From assembly GCA_016177705.1 (NCBI GenBank), contig JACOUT010000014.1:310001-374000 (forward strand): DNA of 64,000 bases, read 5' to 3'. The stretch's first letter is position 1. The number at the start of each line of letters is the position of its first letter. The notes under the pieces were generated by a model. The model made no database searches. It saw nothing but the letters and a program-made list of their open reading frames with translations, and was not told the origin of the DNA. This DNA comes from Deltaproteobacteria bacterium. Its GTDB lineage: Bacteria > Myxococcota > UBA727 > VGSZ01. Both the position numbers and the translations under genes were made by a program. Positions 52,595-61,300 of this stretch are shown here, one piece after another.

Positions 52595-52623
52595 TGTGTA
52601 ACTGAACGTGTGTTCGGTTTCAA
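52595..52623 (-). promoter_or_regulatory. Leaderless sigma-70-like promoter with embedded operator for the TetR gene
   Basis: On the minus strand TTGAAA (52623-52618), a 17-nt spacer, and TACACA (52600-52595), ending 6 nt before the ATG at 52588. The spacer holds ACCGAAC-ACAC-GTTCAGT, an imperfect inverted repeat fitting a TetR operator. Repressor binding would block RNA polymerase. It lies between the TetR start and the end of the kinase-cyclase gene. Confidence 0.65.
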
Positions 52624-52636
52624 GGGGTCGGCGCGA

Positions 52637-55045
52637 TCAGCCCGCCATGCGCTTCTTGATGGCGGCCTCGGTGCCCTGGATCTCGAACAGCATGCAGGCG
52701 TTGCGCAGCGGATCGGCGCCGAGCGCGCGCGCCGCCTCGAGCGCCGTTTGATCCTTGCCGAAGCGGCGCAACAGGCCGAGCCCATAGCGGCGATCGGCGC
52801 ACTCGACCGAGGTGACGTCGAGCAGCGCCACCCGCACGCGCTCGTCGTCGGAGAGCTGCTTCTTCTGCTCGAGCACCGCCATGGCGTTGTGGCGCCGCCA
52901 CCAGGCTTCGTCCTTGAGCAGGCGCCGAAGCTCGTCGGTGATGCCGGCGCCGGGCCAGGCGGCCAGCACCTCGACCGCGCCGTCGTGCTTCTTCTCCTCG
53001 ATGCCGATCAAGAGCGCACGCTTCATGGCGTCGTCGACCACGCCGAGGTTGACCGCCTCGGCGAACGCGGCGAAGCCCTTCTCGCGCGCGCCGAGCGCCA
53101 GGCGCGCATGCCCGATCACGGCCCAATCGACGCCGGTGCGCACGGCCTCCGCGACGGCTTCGGTCTCGGCCAACACCTCTTTGGCCTCGCCGTCCGCGAT
53201 GCGCGCGAGCCGATCGTCGCCGAGGTTGGCGAGCACCACCACGGCAATCGCCACGGCGGCGGCGGCGCCGAGCGCGACCAACAACTGCGGGCGGCGCATG
53301 CGCAACAGCGCGCTCTTCATGGCGCCGGCGGCGTTCTGCGCCTTGGCGACGGCGATGGGCGCCTGCGCCACCAGGGCGTCCATGCGCGTGTCCTTGACGC
53401 GCGCCAGCGCCCGCGCCCCGAAGGGCGGCTGCTCGAGCACGCCGTCCGGCTGCGCGGCGTAGACCATCACCGGCCGCGAGATGCCCTTGAACGACTGCTC
53501 GCCGCGCGAGGTCAGGCGCACCTCGGCGGCGTTCATGGTGGCGTAGACCGCGTCGGTGAGCAGCACCTCGCCAGGCTTCGCCACCGCCTCGAGCCGCGCC
53601 GCCAGGTTGACCGGCTCGCCGAAGACGTCGCCCTTGGCCAGACGCACCTCGCCGGCCGAGAGCGCGATGCGCACTTCGATCTGGTCGGCGGCGCTGGCGC
53701 CCTTGTTGTGCTGCCAGAGGCGGTCCTGCACCGCGCATGCGCACAAGACGGCGTCGGTGGGCGACGGGAAGGTCACCAGGAAGGCGTCGCCGAGCGTCTT
53801 GACCACGCGGCCGCCGAAGGCGCGAAAGACGGGCTGCAAGAGCGCGTCGTGCAACGCGAGCCAGCGCGCGCTCTCCTCGCGGGACACGCGGCCGGTGCGC
53901 TCGGAGTAGCCGGCGATGTCGGTCATCATCACCGTCAGGGTCGACGTCTTGACGCGCGGCGCGGCCGCCGCCAGCTCGCCCGAGGTGACCACCGACGCGG
54001 GCGCGGCCGACGACGACGCGGGCGCCGAGCTCGACGCGAGCGCGGCCGTGCCGGGCGTCGCCGACGGCGGCGCCACCGCCATGGTCGGCAACGAGCCGCT
54101 CGTCAGCAGACCGCCACCGTCGGGGACGCCGGGGATCGACGGTGACGCCGACGACGGCGGCGCGGCGGACGCCGGCAGCGAGCCGAACAGTTGCGTCGAG
54201 GCCGCGCGCGGCGCGGCGTCCGCCGGGAGCTCGAGCAGGCGGGTCAGCTCGGCGTCGAGCGTGTCCCAGCCGGTTGGTCGTGCCGCTGGGTCTTTCGCCA
54301 GCATGCGCGCGACCAGCGCGGACAATGCCGGCGGCACCTCCACCAGCGAGCGCAGCTCGGGCGCGTCGGTGCGCAGCGCGGTGGCGAGCACCTCGAGCGG
54401 GCTCTCCTCGGTGAAGGGCGGTCGCCCGGCGACGAGGTGAAAGAGCGTGGCGCCGAGCGAATAGAGGTCGCTTTGATGCGTGGCTGCGTTGCCCCGGATC
54501 ACCTCGGGCGCGAGATAGGCGGGCGTGCCCACCACCAGGCCCGCCTGGGTGACGCCGGCGCCTTTGACCTCGCGCGCCAGGCCGAAGTCGGTGATGAGCG
54601 CACGCTCGCCGACCACGAAAAGGTTGGCCGGCTTGACGTCGCGGTGGACGATGCCGGCGCCCTCGGCTGCCTTGAGGCCCTGCACGGCGTCCTTGCCGTA
54701 GCGCACGGCGGAAGCCCACGGCAGGCGTCCCTCACGGCGCAGGCGCGCTTGCAGGTCTTCGCCCTCCAGGTACTCCATGACGACGAAGGGGCCGACCACC
54801 GGATCTTCGCCCACGGCATAGACCTGCACCACGTGCGGCGACGACACGCGCGCGAGCGCGCGCGCCTCGCGCAAGAAGCGTTGCCGCATCTCGCTTTGCT
54901 CGAGCAGCTCGGGCAGCAGCACCTTGAGCGCGACCTTGCGCTGCAGGGCGGCATCGGTGGCGAGGTAGACCCGCCCCATGCCACCGGCGCCGAGCTCGCG
55001 CTCGACCTGGTAGCCGCCGATGGCGGGCAGCAGCTCGGTCGTCAC
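52637..55045 (-). CDS. Ser/Thr kinase-class III adenylate cyclase fusion with transmembrane helix
   Basis: 802 aa. Kinase ~11-275: glycine loop (GAGGMGRVY), K41, HRD at 134-136, DFG at 153, APE at ~180; all catalytic residues present. Pro/Ser/Ala linker ~275-365. Class III cyclase ~367-550: metal Asp D376 (TDIAGYS) and D420 (GDAFLVTF), adenine-selecting K416 and D473, transition-state N480 and R484. One transmembrane helix at ~590-612, then ~190 helical residues outside the cytoplasm. GTG at 55045 is preferred over the ATG at 55057: the latter falls inside a TATGGT -10-like hexamer and gives a start 7 nt after it. Confidence 0.9.
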   Translation of the reverse strand: MTTELLPAIGGYQVERELGAGGMGRVYLATDAALQRKVALKVLLPELLEQSEMRQRFLREARALARVSSPHVVQVYAVGEDPVVGPFVVMEYLEGEDLQARLRREGRLPWASAVRYGKDAVQGLKAAEGAGIVHRDVKPANLFVVGERALITDFGLAREVKGAGVTQAGLVVGTPAYLAPEVIRGNAATHQSDLYSLGATLFHLVAGRPPFTEESPLEVLATALRTDAPELRSLVEVPPALSALVARMLAKDPAARPTGWDTLDAELTRLLELPADAAPRAASTQLFGSLPASAAPPSSASPSIPGVPDGGGLLTSGSLPTMAVAPPSATPGTAALASSSAPASSSAAPASVVTSGELAAAAPRVKTSTLTVMMTDIAGYSERTGRVSREESARWLALHDALLQPVFRAFGGRVVKTLGDAFLVTFPSPTDAVLCACAVQDRLWQHNKGASAADQIEVRIALSAGEVRLAKGDVFGEPVNLAARLEAVAKPGEVLLTDAVYATMNAAEVRLTSRGEQSFKGISRPVMVYAAQPDGVLEQPPFGARALARVKDTRMDALVAQAPIAVAKAQNAAGAMKSALLRMRRPQLLVALGAAAAVAIAVVVLANLGDDRLARIADGEAKEVLAETEAVAEAVRTGVDWAVIGHARLALGAREKGFAAFAEAVNLGVVDDAMKRALLIGIEEKKHDGAVEVLAAWPGAGITDELRRLLKDEAWWRRHNAMAVLEQKKQLSDDERVRVALLDVTSVECADRRYGLGLLRRFGKDQTALEAARALGADPLRNACMLFEIQGTEAAIKKRMAG

Positions 55046-55052
55046 CCGCCGG

Positions 55053-55058
55053 ACCATA
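55053..55058 (-). promoter_or_regulatory. Putative -10 element (TATGGT) for leaderless start at 55045
   Basis: TATGGT on the minus strand ends 7 nt before the GTG at 55045. The ATG within it is the apparent longer start. Confidence 0.35.
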
Positions 55059-55112
55059 CCAGCGGGGGCGGCGGCGCGGTCGAGGGCGGTTCTACCGGGC
55101 CCGCATCGGCGT

Positions 55113-55118
55113 TAGTGT
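55113..55118 (+). promoter_or_regulatory. Putative -10 element (TAGTGT) for leaderless start at 55125
   Basis: TAGTGT ends 6 nt before the GTG at 55125. It faces away from the divergent kinase-cyclase promoter ~55 bp to its left. Confidence 0.35.
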
Positions 55119-55124
55119 CGCTCC

Positions 55125-56759
55125 GTGGACAACGGCCGTGATCCGATCGAGGTAGACGAGGGCGTCCTCGAGAAGCTGCTCGCCGCGCTGCTCGAGGCGG
55201 CGGCGCGCAAGGACGCGCTGCGCGCCTGGCCACGTGAGCAGCCGCCCGAGCGCGATCCGCCGGTGCAAGCGCGCCGCGACGCCGATGGCACGCTCGGCGT
55301 CTTTCGCTTCTTCACCATCGTGGCGAACGACCCCGATCCGACCCGCCAGCTCACCGTCGAGGAGGCGCGCGCGCGCATCGAAGGGCTCGACGACAGCTTG
55401 CAGGCCGGCGACGAAGTCGGCGTCGAGCTGCCGCTCGGACGCCTCGCCGCCATCGCGCTCGCCGACGTCGACGCCGTGGCGGCCGGCCTGGTGCAGCTCT
55501 TGCCGCCGCGCATCGTCGAGATGCTCGGGGACGCCGCGCTCGCCAAGGCGGTGACGGCGCGCTTGTCGTCGCTGCGCGGGCCACCGCCGCACGTGCCGCT
55601 GCGGCGCTTGGTCACCGACTACGGCGGCGATGCCGTGCTGTGGACGGCGGTGGCCGCCGATCCCGGCGAGCTGATGCTCTTGATCGCGCGCGGCGACGAC
55701 CACCGCCTGGTGGTAGTGCCGTGCGCGACCTCGGCGGCCGGCTACGCGGCGCTGTTGCGCGCGCTGGCGCCGGCGCCGCCCGAACGCAGCCTGTGGCGCT
55801 TCCTCGAGGCCGAGGGCGCAGCCTTGCTGTGCGGCCCCGAGGGCGCGGTCTGGTCCGAGCCGGGCGCCGCGGGCAGCGGTGATGACCCCGCCTTTCAGCG
55901 CCGCTTGTCGCTCGAGGTCAAGAGCATCGCCATCGCGCGCGACGCCACCGTCTACGGCGTGGCGCGCGCGCGCGCGCGCCTGCTCACCTGGGTGGGCAAC
56001 GGCATCGTCGACGACCGCGAGGCCACCGTCGGCTTGCCGGTCGACCTGCCGCGGCTGTTCGCCACGCCGTGGCCGGACGACGACGCGCGCACGCGCCTCG
56101 AACAGGCCGCCGTCGCCTTCCGGGGGCGCGTGCAGGCGCGGCTGTCGGCGCTCTTGTCGGCGCGCGAGCCCGCGGTCGAGGACGTGCTCGGCGGCGCGGC
56201 CTTGTTGCGTGTGCTGGCGCGCGCAGCCCAGCCGGTGGGCAGCGTGCTCGCCTCGACCGAGGCGGAGCCGCTCGTCATCCGCGAGGCCGACGGCGCCGAC
56301 GACGAGCTGTGCGTGCGCGTGGTCGACCTCGGCGTGCTGGTGCTGTCGCCGGCCGACGACGTGGTGGCGGTGCGCACCGGCGCGCGCGACCTCGAGCTGT
56401 TCGCCGACGGCGCGCTGGTCGACGGCGATGCCGAGGCGTGGACGCAGATCGCCGACGCGCTCGGCCGCGCCATCGCCGACAGCGACCAGGACCTCGAGCT
56501 GGCGTTCGACCCGAGTGACCAAGCCGGCGACGAGACCGGCGACGAGGATGGCGGGCAGGACGACGCCGAGACGGTGCTGCTGTCGGCCTGGCTCGCCGGG
56601 CTCGGCGAGCGGGAGCGCGGCACGCTGCGCTGGCCGCCGCGCGCCACCGGCGCTGAGAGCGCCGCCATGCTGCACGCCATGGTCGATCGCTTCGTCGACC
56701 CCGGCCCGCCGCTGGCGCCGGACGGCGACGGTCGAACCGATCCGCGGAGGCGGTCATGA
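55125..56759 (+). CDS. Unknown acidic protein upstream of a PilZ protein
   Basis: 544 aa, no signal peptide. Helical N-terminus (EVDEGVLEKLLAALLEAAARK), then alternating beta/alpha segments (GGDAVLWTAVAADPGELMLLI, VVVPCATSAAGYAALLRAL, DDELCVRVVDLGVLVLS) and an acidic stretch (DPSDQAGDETGDEDGGQDD). No family recognised. Its stop overlaps the PilZ gene start (ATGA), so the pair are co-translated and probably function together, perhaps in c-di-GMP response. Start GTG after TAGTGT, no Shine-Dalgarno. Confidence 0.75.
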   Translation: MDNGRDPIEVDEGVLEKLLAALLEAAARKDALRAWPREQPPERDPPVQARRDADGTLGVFRFFTIVANDPDPTRQLTVEEARARIEGLDDSLQAGDEVGVELPLGRLAAIALADVDAVAAGLVQLLPPRIVEMLGDAALAKAVTARLSSLRGPPPHVPLRRLVTDYGGDAVLWTAVAADPGELMLLIARGDDHRLVVVPCATSAAGYAALLRALAPAPPERSLWRFLEAEGAALLCGPEGAVWSEPGAAGSGDDPAFQRRLSLEVKSIAIARDATVYGVARARARLLTWVGNGIVDDREATVGLPVDLPRLFATPWPDDDARTRLEQAAVAFRGRVQARLSALLSAREPAVEDVLGGAALLRVLARAAQPVGSVLASTEAEPLVIREADGADDELCVRVVDLGVLVLSPADDVVAVRTGARDLELFADGALVDGDAEAWTQIADALGRAIADSDQDLELAFDPSDQAGDETGDEDGGQDDAETVLLSAWLAGLGERERGTLRWPPRATGAESAAMLHAMVDRFVDPGPPLAPDGDGRTDPRRRS

Positions 56760-57982
56760 CCTACCAGTCCCCCCGCGACCAGCGCCGCGACCAACGCCGC
56801 TTCCCGCGCTACGCGGTGCAAATCCCCGTGCTGGTGCACCGGCGCGGCAGCGACGTCACCATCACCACCGCCGACGTCAGCCGCCACGGCGCCTTCCTGC
56901 ACACCACGGAGCGACTGCCGCTGCGCCAGCTCGTGCAGCTCCGCTTCCGCTGCCCCGGTGTCGGCGACGTCGAGGCGATGTGCATGGTGGCGCGCCTGGT
57001 GGGTGCCGAGCACCCGCGCGGACCGGGCGCCGGCGTCGATCTGTTCGCGCTCTCCAAGGACGCCAAGAAGGCTTGGGAGCACTTCATCGCCGAGCTGCGC
57101 GCGCACGACACCTTCCACGACGCCACCATCGCGACAGTGCCAGGGAGCGCACCGCCGTTGCCGGTGTCCGGTCAGGGCGCCAAGGGCCACCCCGACTGGT
57201 TGATCAACCGGCCGATCCTGGCCGAAGCGCTGCCGCGCACCTCAACGCCGTTCGCCCGCGTCTCGGCCTTGTCGGTTGGCACCGAGGCGGCGCCTGCGCC
57301 ACCGCCCGCGGCCATCGCGCCGAGCGTGGACGAACACGGGCGCGCCACCACGCACGGCAGCGTGGTGATGATGCGCTTCCCCGACGTGAGCACGCTGCGG
57401 TACTTCCTCACCACCGACCTCGAGCGCGGCGGCACCTTCCTGCACACGCCGCTGGTCAAGGACGTGGGCCAGAAGATCGACGTCGTCATGCTGCACCCCG
57501 AGACCGATGACGAGTTCCACCTCGAGGGCACCGTCATCCGCCGCGTCATCTCGGGGCCGGACGACACGCGCGGCCTCGGAATCTTCTTCAAGGCGCTCAC
57601 GACGGCGACGCGCGAGCAGCTCGAGGACTTCGCCGCCGGCGGCATCGAGGTCGTCGACCTGGCCAACGTGGTCACCGATCGCCAGCTCGAGCTGGAGCTG
57701 GCGGTGGCGCGCGAGCCCGACAGCGCCGAGGCGCTCGAGGCGCTCGGCAGCTACCTGCTCGACGAGGCCAACGACCTCGGCGGCGCGCTGACCGCGTTGA
57801 CACGCGCGCTCCTGCTCGGGCCGAGCGTGGTGTCGATCCACGCGTCCTTGGCGCGCGCCTACCGCAAGATCGGCGACACCGTGCGCGTGCGCGCCCACGA
57901 GCGCGTCGCCGAGGCGCTGCTGCACATGCAGGACCGCCTGCGCGTCAGCTTCGGCGTGGGCGAGCCGCCGCCGGCCGAGTAG
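56756..57982 (+). CDS. Double-PilZ-domain protein with C-terminal TPR-like region
   Basis: 408 aa. PilZ-1 (~12-115) has RRFPR (RxxxR) and DVSRHGAFLHT (DxSxxG), the full c-di-GMP-binding motif. PilZ-2 (~190-295) keeps the fold (FLTTDLERGGTFLHTPL; DDEFHLEGTVIRRV) but its RxxxR is not clear, so binding there is doubtful. Residues ~305-400 are helical, TPR-like (ELELAVAREPDSAEALEAL, ARAYRKIGDTVRVRAHERV). It probably changes partner contacts on c-di-GMP binding. Co-translated with the upstream unknown gene. Confidence 0.87.
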   Translation: MTYQSPRDQRRDQRRFPRYAVQIPVLVHRRGSDVTITTADVSRHGAFLHTTERLPLRQLVQLRFRCPGVGDVEAMCMVARLVGAEHPRGPGAGVDLFALSKDAKKAWEHFIAELRAHDTFHDATIATVPGSAPPLPVSGQGAKGHPDWLINRPILAEALPRTSTPFARVSALSVGTEAAPAPPPAAIAPSVDEHGRATTHGSVVMMRFPDVSTLRYFLTTDLERGGTFLHTPLVKDVGQKIDVVMLHPETDDEFHLEGTVIRRVISGPDDTRGLGIFFKALTTATREQLEDFAAGGIEVVDLANVVTDRQLELELAVAREPDSAEALEALGSYLLDEANDLGGALTALTRALLLGPSVVSIHASLARAYRKIGDTVRVRAHERVAEALLHMQDRLRVSFGVGEPPPAE

Positions 57983-58016
57983 CCAGCCTGGCAGCGACCG
58001 CTCCGTCATTCGACCG

Positions 58017-58063
58017 ATGCTGGTGGATCAGCATTGACCCGAGGGTCAACGGCGGGCGATAGC
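58017..58063 (+). promoter_or_regulatory. Two tandem palindromes and a possible leaderless promoter upstream of the GH25-like gene
   Basis: ATGCTG/CAGCAT (58017-58022, 58029-58034) is followed at once by TTGACCC-GA-GGGTCAA (58034-58049). TTGACC also fits a -35; GATAGC at 58058-58063, 18 nt on, fits a -10 and ends 7 nt before the ATG at 58071, which has no ribosome-binding site. The palindrome over the -35 looks like a repressor site. Confidence 0.5.
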
Positions 58064-58070
58064 TGCGCCC

Positions 58071-59537
58071 ATGTTCAGAACAAACGTTCTCTTTTGCCTG
58101 ACCGCGCTCTCCCCCCTGGCCGGCTGCCTGCACCAGCTCGACGACGCGCCAGCCGCGGAGGCTGAGCTTGCGGCCGAGGGCGCGCCGCTCGTGCCCGCGC
58201 CCAGCTTCCTCGGCGACCCCGAGGCGGGCGCGGTGTTCGCGCTCGACATCTCCTTCTGGGAAGGGCCGGTCTCGGAGGAGGAGATCGAGTGCTTCTGGGA
58301 CTCGGGCGTGCGCCACATCGTGACCGGCACGCAGGTCCTGGAGATCACGCGCCAACAGCTCGACGTCGCCATCGCGCGCGGCATGACGGTGGACGCCTAC
58401 GAGTACCTCTACTGGGACCAGGACATGGCCCAACAGGTCGACGAGGCCATGGCCATCGTCGAGGACCGGCCCGTCGGCCGCCTCTGGCTCGACGTCGAGG
58501 AAGACCCGGACGATCTCGGCGCCAACACCATCATCGCCAAGGTGCAGCAGGCGGTCGATCGCTGCCGCGAGTACGAGCAGAGCCACGGCATCGAGTGCGG
58601 CATCTACACCGGCCCGGGCTTCTGGCGCACCTACCTGAACAACACCACGCGCTTCGCCGACGTGCCGCTTTGGTACGCCTGGTACAACTTCCGCACCTCG
58701 CTGTCGTCGTGGGACGAGGAGCGCTTCGGCGGCTGGGACACGCCGACCGCAAAGCAGTGGGCCGAGCAGGCCATCTGCGGCTACGGCGCCGACAAGAACA
58801 CCATGATCGTCACCGAGGTGCCCACCGTCGTCGTCGAGCACGACCCGGCGCCCATCAGCGCCACCGCGCCGCCGGCGCCCGCGCGGCTGTGGCCGTCGAC
58901 CGGCACCGTGACGCTGCTCGACTACACCAAGCTGATGAGCGGCGTGGTGCCGGGCGCCACGCGCTACCAGTTCGCGCTCGAGCGCTTCACCGGCACGCGC
59001 TGGCTCACCTACTTCACGTGGACCACCGCCAACGCGTTTCGCTCGGTCTACCCGGCGTCGAACCTGCTCGGCTACGTCTATCGCTTCCGCGTGCGCGCGC
59101 AGAACGCGCGCGGGTGGGGCGAGTGGTCGTCGTGGGCACAGTTCGACTGGGGCAACGTGGCCGGGGTGCGACCCGATGCACCGCCGCCGCCCGAACAGCC
59201 GCCGCCCGAACAGCCGCCGCCCGCACAGCCGCCGCCCGAACAACCGCCGCCAGTCGCCGGAGCACCGACGGGGCTCGCGCCCGACGGCGCGCGCGTCACG
59301 TCGACCAACGTGACGCTCTCGTGCGCCGCCATCGCCGGCGCCTCCGATTACGCCTTCACCATCGAGACGCGCGACGCCGCGGGCGCGTTGCACCCCTACT
59401 TCAGCTACCAGCGCACCGCGCCCGCGGCGACCTTCTGGCCGCAGCTGCGCAACGCAACGTATGTCTGGCGGGTGCGCGCGCGCAGCAACGGCGCCTGGGG
59501 CCCGTGGTCGACCGACGCGTCCTTCACCTGGCCGTGA
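58071..59537 (+). CDS. GH25-like muramidase lipoprotein with C-terminal FN3-like domains
   Basis: 488 aa. Lipobox PLAGC (C19). Residues ~55-245 follow the GH25/DUF1906 glycosidase-like TIM barrel: FALDISFWEG (first Asp), GMTVDAYEYLYWD, RLWLDVEEDPDD (the D-x-E pair), CGIYTGPGFWRTYL and KQWAEQAICG. Two FN3-like beta domains (~275-360 and ~395-488) are joined by a PPPEQ linker. It probably cleaves peptidoglycan, of the cell itself or of prey; activity is inferred from the retained acidic residues. Convergent with the FGE gene. Confidence 0.82.
   Translation: MFRTNVLFCLTALSPLAGCLHQLDDAPAAEAELAAEGAPLVPAPSFLGDPEAGAVFALDISFWEGPVSEEEIECFWDSGVRHIVTGTQVLEITRQQLDVAIARGMTVDAYEYLYWDQDMAQQVDEAMAIVEDRPVGRLWLDVEEDPDDLGANTIIAKVQQAVDRCREYEQSHGIECGIYTGPGFWRTYLNNTTRFADVPLWYAWYNFRTSLSSWDEERFGGWDTPTAKQWAEQAICGYGADKNTMIVTEVPTVVVEHDPAPISATAPPAPARLWPSTGTVTLLDYTKLMSGVVPGATRYQFALERFTGTRWLTYFTWTTANAFRSVYPASNLLGYVYRFRVRAQNARGWGEWSSWAQFDWGNVAGVRPDAPPPPEQPPPEQPPPAQPPPEQPPPVAGAPTGLAPDGARVTSTNVTLSCAAIAGASDYAFTIETRDAAGALHPYFSYQRTAPAATFWPQLRNATYVWRVRARSNGAWGPWSTDASFTWP
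59181..59252 (+). repeat. 15-bp tandem repeat encoding PPPEQ linker
   Basis: Four near-identical units of 15 bp encode PPPEQ, PPPEQ, PPPAQ, PPPEQ, followed by a partial unit. It forms the extended linker between the two C-terminal beta domains. Confidence 0.9.
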
Positions 59538-59549
59538 GCGACGCGCGCT

Positions 59550-61238
59550 TCACATGTCGTCGTTGGTCTCTTCGTCGAGCGCCGGGTTGAGCGTGCCCGG
59601 CACGCGCGCCGGCCCGTCGCCGACCACGGAGCGCACGCAGCGGAACGTGACGTCGGCCGAAGGCCGATCCTCGTGGCTGCGGTTGCCGATCTGCGGCGGC
59701 TCGACGCGGTTGCGCCACGGCCCGCCGCGCACCACCCAGGTGCCGCCGCGGCCGGCGTCCGCCGTCCACTCCCAGGCCTGGCCGACGTCTGCGACGCCGA
59801 AGGGGCTGTCGCCCGTGGGCGAGTAGCTGCCGACCGGCACGGTGCCGCGCGTGCCCCAGGGCTTCATCCAGGTCTGCGGCATGCGGTCGCGATCGAATTC
59901 GTGGCCCCAGGGCCAGGCGCGCCCGTCGAAGCCGCGCGCCGCCAGCTCCCACTCCACCTCGGAGGGCAGGCGCTTCTTGGCCCACGCCGCGTAGGCGGTG
60001 GCCAACTCGTGGCTGACATTGACGACGGGACAATCGGCCAGCGCCTCGGGATAGACGCCGCCCCAGGGCGGGCTCGTGGCGGTGGCGTCGAGGAAGGCCT
60101 TCAGCTCGCGGTGCGTCACCGGGTGCTTGTCGATGAGGAAGGGCTTGACGTCGACGTAGCGGGGCGCGTCGAGCGCGGTGCCGAACAGGAAGCGGCCGCC
60201 CTGCACCGTGATCATGCCGGCCGGCACCTCGAGGTCGACCTGCTCCTCGAGGAAGGCCGGACCCTCCTGCGAGGCGGGGCGGATGTGCAGCTTCCTGGTG
60301 ACGGCCTCGCGCACTTGATCGCTCTTGGCGAGCCGCTTGCGTAAGCGCCGCGATCGCGCCTGGTCGCGCTCGAGCATGGCGTCGTCGGCGGCGTGCGCGT
60401 CGGCGAACAGCTCCGCCATCACCGCGGCGCAATCGGAGAAGTGCCCGCCGCCGGCCGCCTTCATCAAGGGCTCGAGCAGGTTGAGCAGCTCGCGCGCGTC
60501 GTGGTGCTCCATGCGCATCGCCTTGGCGACCGCGCGGTGCAGCTCGGCCGGCACGGCGCCGAGCGGGCCGCGCGCCGTGGTCACCTCGACGTTGGCGTCG
60601 AAGGGCATGCCGGTGCAGCTCTCGACGATCAGGCCGGCCACGCCGTAGGCGTCGGCGTAGGGCTTGAGGCGGCCGAGTGCCTTGGGCGGCGTGAAGCGGC
60701 GCTCCTCGTCGTCGGGCGTGGCTTGCTCGTAGCTCGTGCCCAAGAACACCGGGCGGCCGCTCCAGCCGAGGATGACGCGGCGCGGGTGCACCAGCGGCGC
60801 CACCGAGGCGTTCGGGCCGCGGTCGGCGCGGTCGCCGGTTAGATCGATGAGGGCGGCGGCCACGCAGTAGCAGACGGTCAGCGGCAGCGCCTTGTCGGTG
60901 TACTCGCGGTCGACGGCGCGCTCGATGAAGCGATCGAGCGACACTCCGGGGACGTATTGCGAGGCCCAGTACGGCACGCCCTCGATCTCGCCGTGGTCGA
61001 CGTGCGAGGCCACCAGCTCACCGTGCATACGCTGGCGCAGCGCGGCCGCGTCGGTGAAGTTGCGGTGCTCGCGCTGCGTGAAACGGCCCCAGCGCGGCAG
61101 GCGCCGCACCGTCACCATGGGCGACAGCTCGCGGCTCAGGTCGACGGCGCGGCAGGTCTCGGCGCCGTGCGCGTCGAGCTGCTCGAGCAGCACGAAGCGC
61201 CCGAAGATCTCCTGCTGCAACAGCCGGCCTTCAGCCAC
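59550..61238 (-). CDS. Pseudokinase fused to formylglycine-generating enzyme (FGE-sulfatase) domain
   Basis: 562 aa. Residues ~8-265 have kinase-lobe character (FGRFVLLEQLDAHG; SLDRFIERAVDRE) but no HRD or DFG: the catalytic region reads HPRRVILGWSGRPVFLG. A helical linker rich in Arg/Lys follows (~265-330). Residues ~335-545 form the FGE-sulfatase/SUMF1 domain: GGRFLFGTAL, DKHPVTHRELKAFLDA, LPSEVEWELAARG, WPWGHEF, GDSPFGVADVGQAWEWTAD and VVRGGPWRN. The copper-binding/catalytic Cys pair of true FGE is not seen, so it may be a lectin-like or effector version. A TAGAAC hexamer lies 7 nt before the GTG at 61238. Confidence 0.85.
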   Translation of the reverse strand: MAEGRLLQQEIFGRFVLLEQLDAHGAETCRAVDLSRELSPMVTVRRLPRWGRFTQREHRNFTDAAALRQRMHGELVASHVDHGEIEGVPYWASQYVPGVSLDRFIERAVDREYTDKALPLTVCYCVAAALIDLTGDRADRGPNASVAPLVHPRRVILGWSGRPVFLGTSYEQATPDDEERRFTPPKALGRLKPYADAYGVAGLIVESCTGMPFDANVEVTTARGPLGAVPAELHRAVAKAMRMEHHDARELLNLLEPLMKAAGGGHFSDCAAVMAELFADAHAADDAMLERDQARSRRLRKRLAKSDQVREAVTRKLHIRPASQEGPAFLEEQVDLEVPAGMITVQGGRFLFGTALDAPRYVDVKPFLIDKHPVTHRELKAFLDATATSPPWGGVYPEALADCPVVNVSHELATAYAAWAKKRLPSEVEWELAARGFDGRAWPWGHEFDRDRMPQTWMKPWGTRGTVPVGSYSPTGDSPFGVADVGQAWEWTADAGRGGTWVVRGGPWRNRVEPPQIGNRSHEDRPSADVTFRCVRSVVGDGPARVPGTLNPALDEETNDDM

Positions 61239-61245
61239 GCCGACG

Positions 61246-61251
61246 GTTCTA
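61246..61251 (-). promoter_or_regulatory. Putative -10 element (TAGAAC) for leaderless start at 61238
   Basis: TAGAAC on the minus strand ends 7 nt before the GTG at 61238. Weak match; included as part of the recurring pattern. Confidence 0.25.
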
Positions 61252-61300
61252 GCACCCCCGCGCGCCCGGCACGGCGCGCGGGACACCTGCCGCGATCGCG

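Noticed and set aside
55045..55057. ATG at 55057 as the start of the kinase-cyclase
   Set aside because: It falls inside TATGGT, a likely -10; the GTG 12 nt later fits the leaderless spacing seen at other genes. The difference is only four residues.
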